From the NCBI RefSeq assembly GCF_023718305.1, contig NZ_QEYO01000012.1, positions 62,001-126,000 on the forward strand: 64,000 nucleotides of DNA, written 5' to 3'. The notes below the pieces were generated by a model. The model saw only the letters and a program-made list of their open reading frames with translations. It ran no database searches and was not told where the DNA came from. The position numbers and the translations under genes are program-made. This stretch comes from Gramella sp. AN32 (GTDB lineage: Bacteria > Bacteroidota > Bacteroidia > Flavobacteriales > Flavobacteriaceae). Of the stretch, positions 57,093 through 64,000 are shown piece by piece (within the stretch, counting starts at the first letter, position 1; every line of letters starts with the position of its first letter).

Positions 57093-57410
57093 TGTCTCGA
57101 ATCTTTTTTATTTTCTTTCCGTTATTTTAAACATACTTTATTCCTTCAAACACTATATTCAATTGAAAAAAGCCATAGCTTTCCAACTACTGGAATAAGA
57201 AAAAATTATCTCTCTACCTTTCTTTGAAGATTGATGATTCTATATCTTCACTTCTATTAAAGGAACTTTAACCATAAATTTAGTCAATGAAAATACAATG
57301 ATGAACATTTCCTATATCAATTCTGAACTTGGATTCAGAGGGCAAAGTATTCAAGTTCTTATTAATATAAAAGATTTAAAATAATACAGATATTATTTTA
57401 TTGTCTGAGA
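57093..57410. other. Intergenic region with AT hairpin
   Basis: These 318 bp contain no recognised gene. A perfect 9-bp, all-AT inverted repeat (AAAATAATA 57378-57386, TATTATTTT 57391-57399) lies 12 bp downstream of the FG-GAP stop on the minus strand; it may mark the transcript end but is weak. Confidence 0.4.
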
Positions 57411-60400
57411 TTAGTCGGTAGATTTATCGGCGTAAAATGTAAACCATTTGAAATTGCTATTGTTGTTGACAACGAGTACCGACTGAAACTTTTGATGTTG
57501 TAATAATTTTAAGGCTCTAACGTCTTGATCGGCATAAAAACCAGTCTGTGTATTGGGGAGATACTCAAATTCGCCCTTTCCTTTACCTTTTAGAAAGGTA
57601 CCGGTCCCCGCATCCGATCGAGTTGTTTCTACCTCGGCCTGATAATTGTTTCCGGCCAGTAACAAGTCTTTAATCTGGTCACCATCAAAATCCTCGTAAA
57701 TAATACTATTGATGGGAGACTGTTGCACCGATATATGAAAAGGCTCAAATTGGAAACCCTTACCTTGTTTATTCCAGAAAATTCCGGATCTGAACTCGTT
57801 TACCTCGTAATGCAGTGCATTTTCTAAGGTAGTTCCTAAAATTCCAGCTAAATCCTTTGAGGCAAAATCCTTATATGTGGGAATCGAGTTTCTTAGACCA
57901 GGGATTTGTTGGGACGAACATCCTTTTCCACGAACGGGTACTTGACGATCTTTGTAATACTTAGCCAACATAATATCGGTCGTACCATTGGAATCAAAAT
58001 CGGAGGTGTAGACGTGAAAAGGTTTTTCGGAGGATGCGTGAAATTTGGAGTTCAACCCTAAATTGCCGGCAATTATATCCTCATAGCCATCACCATTTAC
58101 ATCGGTTACCTTAATTGCGTTCCACCAACCGGTAGTATTTGCCAAAGTAGGATAGGCCTTGGATTGGTTCAACCTGCCGGATTCGTTTTCAAATACCTTG
58201 ATGCCGATCCATTCGCCCGTTACTATTAGCTCTAAATCGCCATCCTTGTCCAAATCTTTCCATTGAGCTGCAGTTACCATCCCCGGTTTCTCTAGGTCAG
58301 GTGCCAGGGGAGGTGTTCCAATATGAAATTTGCCTTGATCGTTAATTAAAAGATAGCTCAAAGGGGCGTAAGGATAAAGGCCTGGAATGACTCTTCCCCC
58401 AACAAAAAGATCCATATCCCCATCACCGTCAAAGTCGGCAGGGCAGACTATAGAGCCTGAAGAATGAATTTCAGGTAGAGTACCGGGTTCTTTCTTGAAT
58501 TTTCCTTTTCCATTATTTATGTACAGCCTGTCCTGAAGTAACGGCGAATCCGCATTAAATTCATAACTGCCACTTACTACATAGAGATCCTGATCGCCGT
58601 CATTATCGGCATCGAAAAAAGCCGCATTTACATCTTCGTACTCCCTATCCAGATCGAAGTCCGGCTGCGAGCTTGCCTGAAAATTTCCGGAAGGATCTCC
58701 TTTCCATAAGGTTGCGGGCATTCCTTGGCCTCCCCCCACGTACACATCATCTATACCATCCTGGTCCAGATCAGAAACTGCCACTGCGGGCCCGGTTTGA
58801 GATAGTTTGTGCGGTAATAGCAATTGTTTTGAAAAGTCGTCAAAGGGAATATCCACGTGAGCCATTTCAACTTTTTTTTCGGTGAAAATAGCATCCTCTT
58901 CTTCGGTTTCTACTAGATTGCTTCCTTTAGGTGGGAGAATGGCATCGGTATATCGTACTTCTACCAATTGGTTGGTGGAGACATCGACTAATTTCTGCTG
59001 TTTGCCATCTGGCCACAAAATTAAAAGGGAGTGGATTGTTTCCATTTGGCCTAATCCGAAATGTAAACGATTGGAAACCGAGGACAAAAAACCTCTACTA
59101 TTGGTCAGTTGGCGTATCTGCACCATACCTTCTTTTGACATTAATCTTGCGTTTGTCCCAACCCCAAACGGATTTTTATCCGGTCCCTTAAATTGGATTT
59201 CCAGATAGTTTCCCAGTTCCATTTCTCTGGAATTGTTTTTTAGTATGGATGCCTTTTCCTGTATATTATTGGTCACAAGATCAAGATCCCCATCATTGTC
59301 CAAATCGGCATATACAGCTCCATTAGAGAAGCTAACCTCTTGATCTGCCCATTTATCGGAAGTATCTTCAAAAGTTCTATCCCCCTGGTTCCTATAAAAA
59401 TAATTCTGTAGTTTTTGTTGGGGAAGCATTTGGGTGTACTTTAGGAACTCACTATCCGTAGGACGCTTTCCTTTAGCTCTTATCTGCCGCAAGATTTCGT
59501 TGGTCATGTCTTGATCAATGACATCCCGGAAAACTCCATTAGTAATATAAATATCATTATATCCATCAAGATCATAATCGGCCAGCAAGGCTGACCAACT
59601 CCAATCGGTATGGGCGATGTTGCCCATGAGACCGATCTCGCTATAGGTGTTGTTGCCATTGTTCAATTGCAATACGTTGTGCATATACTGGTAATGATAT
59701 TCATTGGCTACCATTTTTTGGAACTTGTCTATCGAAGTCATGGCCATGGTGGTCTTAGATCGTACGTAATCTTCGGGACTCATATCGAGCACGATTATAT
59801 CATTTAGGCCATCGTTGTTGATATCCCCGATATCTGAGCCCATGCTATAATAGGAAGTGTGTTTGGCAATGTCTTTTACACGCTCCGAAAAAGTTCCATC
59901 GCCATTGTTGATGTATGCAAAATCAGGTATTTCAAAATCGTTGCTCACATAAATATCCGGCCAACCGTCTTGGTTAAGATCGCCCACCAAGGCATTAAGC
60001 CCAAAGCCAATGTCTGGCATGATACCCGCTTGAATTGATATGTCTTCAAATTTACCTGAGCCGTTATTTCTGTAGAGTTTATCGCTTCCCTTTAATGCAA
60101 TGGTCTTTGGATCTGTTTGAACAGCTTTTAGATCTTTAATTTCTCTGTAATCTCTTGTAATTACAGGACTATTGGCGATATATACATCCAGGTCGCCATC
60201 CTTGTCAAAATCAAAAAAAGCGGCTTGAATGGACCGGTTACTGTCGTTTAGGCCGTATTCTTCTGCCTTTTCGGTAAAGGTAAGATCGCCATTGTTGATA
60301 TAGAGCAGGTTGGTCAAATGGGCATCCTTGTATTTTCCTGCTCTGCAAATATAGATGTCCAAATTACCGTCTGCATTGATGTCCACCACTGAAATACCTG

Positions 60401-60800
60401 CATCAAAACCTTCGATGTCCTTTAAACCAGATGATGCTGTAATATCCTCAAATTTAAGATCACCTAGATTACGATAGAGTTTTTCAGGGCCTTGATTGGA
60501 GGTAAAAAGAAGATCGATGTTGCCATCGTTGTCAAAGTCTGCGGCGGCCACACCACCACCTATATAAGAGTAAATATACTTATAATAATGAAAGTCTTCA
60601 GATTCTTGTAGTTCGTTCTTAAAGCTAATCCCGGAATAATTTGCCGGAAGAATCTCGAACAATTTCTTCTCTATATTCTTGGGGGAATCGTCTGTGCATC
60701 CCAAAAAGACAAAACTCACAAAACCGAATACGAACCGGAGATGCAATAGCTGTTTTATCTGTCTAAAAATATCTACGTTTCTAATACTGATTTTCAGCAT
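57411..60800 (-). CDS. FG-GAP/VCBS repeat lipoprotein with ASPIC/UnbV domain (CRTAC1-like)
   Basis: ATG 60800 gives 1129 residues; the open frame reaches 60854 only with TTG. A lipobox F-L-G-C35 follows an unusually long n-region. The protein is a chain of integrin-like FG-GAP/VCBS repeats, with many D-x-D-x-D-G-x-x-D calcium loops, interrupted by an ASPIC/UnbV domain (N-R-L-H-F-G-L-G and L-L-I-L-W-P-D-G at about 585-640), and a second repeat set to the C-terminus. This CRTAC1-like architecture is common near SusCD loci; it is thought to be a surface binding or adhesion protein. It is 222 bp or more downstream of the PL8 stop and probably in the same transcript, so binding of the PL8 substrate is a plausible role. 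No catalytic motif is seen. Confidence 0.88.
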   Translation of the reverse strand: MLKISIRNVDIFRQIKQLLHLRFVFGFVSFVFLGCTDDSPKNIEKKLFEILPANYSGISFKNELQESEDFHYYKYIYSYIGGGVAAADFDNDGNIDLLFTSNQGPEKLYRNLGDLKFEDITASSGLKDIEGFDAGISVVDINADGNLDIYICRAGKYKDAHLTNLLYINNGDLTFTEKAEEYGLNDSNRSIQAAFFDFDKDGDLDVYIANSPVITRDYREIKDLKAVQTDPKTIALKGSDKLYRNNGSGKFEDISIQAGIMPDIGFGLNALVGDLNQDGWPDIYVSNDFEIPDFAYINNGDGTFSERVKDIAKHTSYYSMGSDIGDINNDGLNDIIVLDMSPEDYVRSKTTMAMTSIDKFQKMVANEYHYQYMHNVLQLNNGNNTYSEIGLMGNIAHTDWSWSALLADYDLDGYNDIYITNGVFRDVIDQDMTNEILRQIRAKGKRPTDSEFLKYTQMLPQQKLQNYFYRNQGDRTFEDTSDKWADQEVSFSNGAVYADLDNDGDLDLVTNNIQEKASILKNNSREMELGNYLEIQFKGPDKNPFGVGTNARLMSKEGMVQIRQLTNSRGFLSSVSNRLHFGLGQMETIHSLLILWPDGKQQKLVDVSTNQLVEVRYTDAILPPKGSNLVETEEEDAIFTEKKVEMAHVDIPFDDFSKQLLLPHKLSQTGPAVAVSDLDQDGIDDVYVGGGQGMPATLWKGDPSGNFQASSQPDFDLDREYEDVNAAFFDADNDGDQDLYVVSGSYEFNADSPLLQDRLYINNGKGKFKKEPGTLPEIHSSGSIVCPADFDGDGDMDLFVGGRVIPGLYPYAPLSYLLINDQGKFHIGTPPLAPDLEKPGMVTAAQWKDLDKDGDLELIVTGEWIGIKVFENESGRLNQSKAYPTLANTTGWWNAIKVTDVNGDGYEDIIAGNLGLNSKFHASSEKPFHVYTSDFDSNGTTDIMLAKYYKDRQVPVRGKGCSSQQIPGLRNSIPTYKDFASKDLAGILGTTLENALHYEVNEFRSGIFWNKQGKGFQFEPFHISVQQSPINSIIYEDFDGDQIKDLLLAGNNYQAEVETTRSDAGTGTFLKGKGKGEFEYLPNTQTGFYADQDVRALKLLQHQKFQSVLVVNNNSNFKWFTFYADKSTD

Positions 60801-60980
60801 TACACTTTTATTTATTAAATAGGAAATTCTTAACCTTATAGATAAAAATAACAAAAACGAGTCTAATCCACTCTAGTTACATATCTTCAGAATGAAATCG
60901 ACGGTATAAGTTCCCTCTTTATTTCTTTTGCCTAATATCATCTTTTAAAAAAAGCTAGGATTAATATAGTATTGATATGA

Positions 60981-61009
60981 AACCACCCCGTTTTTTGAAG
61001 GGGGTGGTT
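60981..61009. terminator. GC-rich hairpin after PL8
   Basis: AACCACCCC (60981-60989) pairs with GGGGTGGTT (61001-61009) around an 11-nt loop, 70 bp beyond the PL8 stop on the minus strand. The stem is strong but the T-tract after it on the minus strand is poor, so it may stop transcription partly or protect the PL8 mRNA end. Confidence 0.5.
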
Positions 61010-61076
61010 AAACCTGGATATTATAAGAACCATTAAATCTATTGCTTTAGAGTTCACTATGCCAGAACTTAATTTG

Positions 61077-64000
61077 TTACTTTTTGATGAACAATTTAGA
61101 TCGGGTATTCCCTGCATCGTCTGTAACCTCAAGAATATAGACACCTTCATTTAGACTCTCAACTTGAATAACCAATTCCTTGGACTTTAAATTAAACTCT
61201 GAGAGTTTAACATTTCCAAAATAATCATAAATTACATAACTGGTAATTATATTTTCCAAATGGGCTGTAAAAACTGAAGTTGTAGGATTGGGGGATATTA
61301 TTAATCCAATACCTTGTTTACTCAATTTGTCGTCTTCTTCTGAAAAATCTACTATTATTTCAACAGTATCAAATTTTTCACTTCCTTCATCGGTCAAGGT
61401 TATAACGGTGTTGCCCGCAGATTTACCTGTAACCTTTCCTTCCTGATCTACTGTTGCCACTGCCTCATTATTAGAGCTCCAAACCAGGGAAACTTCAGTG
61501 GCATTATTAGGTGTTACAAAACCTCTAAAACCATAGGTTTCACCAACCTCTAAATACTGAGTAGCAGAAGGAGTAATATGGACTTTTTTAGCTTCCTTGG
61601 TTTTTATCAAATCAACTTCTACCGGCATAGCCTGCTTCACCGTAAACTGGAATGTGGTGGTGCTGTCTGTAGAGTTCACTTTCGTCACCTGTGAATTCGA
61701 TTTTGAAAGGGACCATTCATCGCGCAAAGTTAATTGAATATTCGTTGTTTGAGCCGGTTGATCGGACCGGGATTCAAATCCCAGGTCGGGATTTGTCATT
61801 GACAGTAAAATATGTTTATTGTCAATTTCTTCATACATGACCAAACAAGGCGTATCGTTGGCTCTTATTGCTCCATAGTCCAGTTCTGACGATGCACCAA
61901 ACAAAGCATATCCCCACATATTCTTCTCATTATGCTTTACCACGTGCCTTTCCGAAGATTTCTCCAAAACGGTATAAGGTTTTTCGGCAGCAATTGCTTG
62001 CATTTCGTTCGCTGTCGCATTGGGCTTTATAACGTATTCATATCCGGTATCGGTAGGATTGGTACCATGGTCAATGTACCCAAGAGTATAGGTGCCTATT
62101 TCATTGTCATGATAAGCATTTGGATCGGTCTCATTTTCGTTAGGTGTTTGTTGATCGCCCTTCCATATTTTTAGGTCCCCGCTGCCCGATACCACATAAA
62201 AACCGGTATTGTAGTCACTAATTACCCAGTTATCCTGTGTGCCCGGGAAACTGTTTTCCCCTGTTCCGTAAAAGTCCGAATTTACCGTTGCACCGCTCTG
62301 AACGTCTGCCAGGCGTTGGTATAATGTGGTCACAGTAGGGTTGCCGGTATCATTGTTGGCAATACCAGATCCCAGACTAACGATCAGGTCATCAAAGGCA
62401 AAGTTTGATTTTTTGAAGGAAAAGCTGGCATTATGGGTATTTGGACCAAAAGTGGTGCCAAATCCTTGGTTTTCTTTTTCCTGAAAATCCATCGCAAATA
62501 GACCGTAGGTGCCAAAATTTTCCTTAAGAGCCCCTATAGTTTTCCCTTTGTTCTTGAATGCCAGGACTCCTACGAATCGTTTTTGTTGCAATTCGTCTAT
62601 CCGTGAACGCTCGCCGTGGAGTTCCTCCCAGGGCAGTACTATGGTTGTGGCCCCTGGATTGTAGTTCCAGTTCCAGGTTTCTGCATCAAAACCATTTTCG
62701 CCCAGTTCCGTACCTCCAGGATACATGATTTCCAATGCACCATAACTTTGATAGCGCCCATAGCGGTTATTGGCGGGATAAAGTTCAGCACCCCACATAT
62801 TGTTGCTAAAACCGTTCATAACTGCAACCCAGTTGTCTTTTCTATAAACCCCCGCGTGAGCGTGGTTAAACTGAATAAATCCTTCTTCAAAGGGAGTGAC
62901 CGTAGTATAATTGAATTCGAGATTATTTCCCCAAACCCGGTTGTAATATCCTGCCAAAAGTGGATCGGCGGTAGGGAGGCCCAATATTTTTCCCCCGCTA
63001 ATTGCCAATTTTGAAACTTCATTTTTTCCGGTGCTTACTTTTCTTAGAAAAGGTTTTCTGCCGGCCATGGACAATGCCCTGGTCTGCGCATCGTTTGAAA
63101 ACATTTTCTGCGCATAAATAGCATCTCTTATTATGTAATAATACTCTTGATCTATCTGGAACTCTGTATCGTCAAATGCCTCAATAATATTAATCGCTGA
63201 TCTAAAAGCATACATATAACTGTCATAGGCCGTCCAATGGTGAAATCCTGTTCCATCGGGTTTTACCCCATCACCAGTACCATGGGAATAGGTGAAGAAG
63301 CGTTCTAAATAACGTTTTCCGGCTTTCATATAACGTACTTTTTCTTCCTCGTTATCGGGATATCTAAAGCTTCCGTATAAGACCATTTGTTCACTCATAT
63401 TGTACATCCAATCGGTATTATATTCTTCTCCTTCTGAATAATCACCCCAAAAATTTTCAAAATTCCTCGTGTGGGCATCGAGAACATATCCAAACTGATC
63501 TTTTAACTCATCTGAAAGATAATCTTTCAAATACATGGTAGGTCGGGAAAAATTCACGAAATCATAAGCGTTTCCATCCAATAAAATAGTCCCTCTACAA
63601 AATTGTTGCGATACCAGGGCGACCACATTGGATGCCTTTTCGGCTATAGCATTATCGGTAGGATCTACAAATTTGAGATGTTTGGCAAAGGCAGAAATAA
63701 TACTTCCGGAAGCGCCAAAGTTGGTATCTTTTCCGTTCACCTCGTTGCCATTTTTGCTAATGTTTAGATTATCATAGTCTTCCAGTGCCTGGTCAAACTG
63801 ATTTTGAAAATTGTTGTTGGGAGCAGTACCCAGATAAGTATCTGAAAGCGTATTGTAAACCTTTTCGGCTTCCACGACCTGTTGTGCCGTAACTGGCGAC
63901 AACGGAATATCCGGTTCAACATCAACACCTTGGGCACAGGCGGAGTCTAATGGTGCCGGAGCGATTTTCATGTTCAGCGTAGCCCCGTTGATAGTGGCCC
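61077..64000 (-). CDS. Polysaccharide lyase family 8, T9SS-exported, 5' end off window
   Basis: The open frame has no stop before the right edge: codons upstream of the in-frame ATG at 63971 continue to 63998, so this ATG is probably internal and the N-terminus is missing. About 973 residues are visible. An (alpha/alpha) toroid and beta-sandwich carry the PL8 motifs G-F-H-H-W-T-A-Y-D (catalytic His around 63237-63242) and N-R-Y-G-R-Y-Q-S-Y-G (about 62735-62765). PL8 enzymes cleave chondroitin sulfate, hyaluronan or xanthan by beta-elimination. After it come a Big_2 Ig-like domain (T-P-S-A-T-Q-Y-L, V-W-S-S-N-N, V-T-G-K-S-A-G) and a type A T9SS sorting domain (S-P-N-P-T-T, G-V-Y-I-L-E-V, final K-K). 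Chondroitin is the likely substrate, given GalNAc catabolism nearby. Confidence 0.9.
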   Translation of the reverse strand, partial: ATINGATLNMKIAPAPLDSACAQGVDVEPDIPLSPVTAQQVVEAEKVYNTLSDTYLGTAPNNNFQNQFDQALEDYDNLNISKNGNEVNGKDTNFGASGSIISAFAKHLKFVDPTDNAIAEKASNVVALVSQQFCRGTILLDGNAYDFVNFSRPTMYLKDYLSDELKDQFGYVLDAHTRNFENFWGDYSEGEEYNTDWMYNMSEQMVLYGSFRYPDNEEEKVRYMKAGKRYLERFFTYSHGTGDGVKPDGTGFHHWTAYDSYMYAFRSAINIIEAFDDTEFQIDQEYYYIIRDAIYAQKMFSNDAQTRALSMAGRKPFLRKVSTGKNEVSKLAISGGKILGLPTADPLLAGYYNRVWGNNLEFNYTTVTPFEEGFIQFNHAHAGVYRKDNWVAVMNGFSNNMWGAELYPANNRYGRYQSYGALEIMYPGGTELGENGFDAETWNWNYNPGATTIVLPWEELHGERSRIDELQQKRFVGVLAFKNKGKTIGALKENFGTYGLFAMDFQEKENQGFGTTFGPNTHNASFSFKKSNFAFDDLIVSLGSGIANNDTGNPTVTTLYQRLADVQSGATVNSDFYGTGENSFPGTQDNWVISDYNTGFYVVSGSGDLKIWKGDQQTPNENETDPNAYHDNEIGTYTLGYIDHGTNPTDTGYEYVIKPNATANEMQAIAAEKPYTVLEKSSERHVVKHNEKNMWGYALFGASSELDYGAIRANDTPCLVMYEEIDNKHILLSMTNPDLGFESRSDQPAQTTNIQLTLRDEWSLSKSNSQVTKVNSTDSTTTFQFTVKQAMPVEVDLIKTKEAKKVHITPSATQYLEVGETYGFRGFVTPNNATEVSLVWSSNNEAVATVDQEGKVTGKSAGNTVITLTDEGSEKFDTVEIIVDFSEEDDKLSKQGIGLIISPNPTTSVFTAHLENIITSYVIYDYFGNVKLSEFNLKSKELVIQVESLNEGVYILEVTDDAGNTRSKLFIKK

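Noticed and set aside
63969..63971. ATG as the true start of PL8
   Set aside because: In-frame codons continue to the window edge without a stop and no signal peptide follows this ATG, though the C-terminus has a T9SS domain that requires one.

Overview
This window looks like chromosome from a Bacteroidota bacterium, most likely a marine or host-associated member of the Flavobacteriaceae. The evidence is an AT-rich sequence, a SusC/SusD pair, many lipoproteins and signal-peptide glycosidases, sulfatases with the C-x-P-S-R signature, a type IX secretion (T9SS) C-terminal domain, and promoters of the Bacteroidota type (TAnnTTTG). Almost every gene belongs to glycan degradation. The enzyme set (GH20 x4, GH33 sialidase, GH2 x2, GH16, GH109, GH123, sulfatases x3, PL8 lyase, GalNAc catabolism) points to amino-sugar-rich, sulfated, sialylated animal glycans (mucin-type O-glycans, keratan/chondroitin-type glycosaminoglycans, possibly glycolipids) rather than algal or plant polysaccharide.

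Layout. (1) About 1-16250, minus strand: one polysaccharide utilization operon read susC-susD-sulfatase-sulfatase-GH20-GH16-GH2-GH20, the last gene running off the left edge. A terminator-like hairpin follows susD. (2) 16253-19490: a divergent promoter region with a palindrome, then a membrane-spanning propeller/LuxR-type regulator. (3) 19687-32333, plus strand: a sialic-acid block with AGE epimerase, GH20, a decayed creatininase-family gene, GH33 sialidase, GH20, sialate O-acetylesterase, a fused mutarotase-sodium symporter (NanM-NanT-like) and a second SGNH esterase. A near-palindromic 15-bp motif (ATATGTTATACATAA) recurs in its intergenic regions, twice identically. (4) 32594-42799: a Gfo/Idh/MocA oxidoreductase with two DUF1080 genes (minus), then GH109, a sulfatase with a PA14-like tail and a LacZ-type GH2 (plus). 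(5) 42869-45520, minus: a secreted EEP-family phosphoesterase and GH123.

(6) 46188-53866, plus: a compact cytoplasmic operon resembling a PTS-independent N-acetylgalactosamine pathway: AgaS-type isomerase/deaminase, two PfkB sugar kinases, class II aldolase, an amidohydrolase, a DeoR repressor and a sodium:solute symporter, followed by a CBM9-like protein. (7) 54957-64000, minus: a DUF255/thioredoxin-fold lipoprotein, a large FG-GAP/ASPIC-UnbV lipoprotein, and a T9SS-exported PL8 lyase whose start lies beyond the right edge.

Working model (inference). Extracellular and surface enzymes (PL8, GH16, sulfatases, sialidase) open and trim the glycan. SusCD imports oligosaccharides. Periplasmic GH20, GH2, GH109, GH123 and esterases release sialic acid, Gal, GlcNAc and GalNAc. 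The fused symporter imports sialic acid and the 52-kb symporter imports another released sugar, perhaps GalNAc. AGE epimerase and the Aga-type operon feed the sugars to central metabolism. A sialic acid aldolase and a classical N-acetylhexosamine-6-phosphate deacetylase are not visible here. No tRNA, rRNA, CRISPR array or insertion sequence was recognised.
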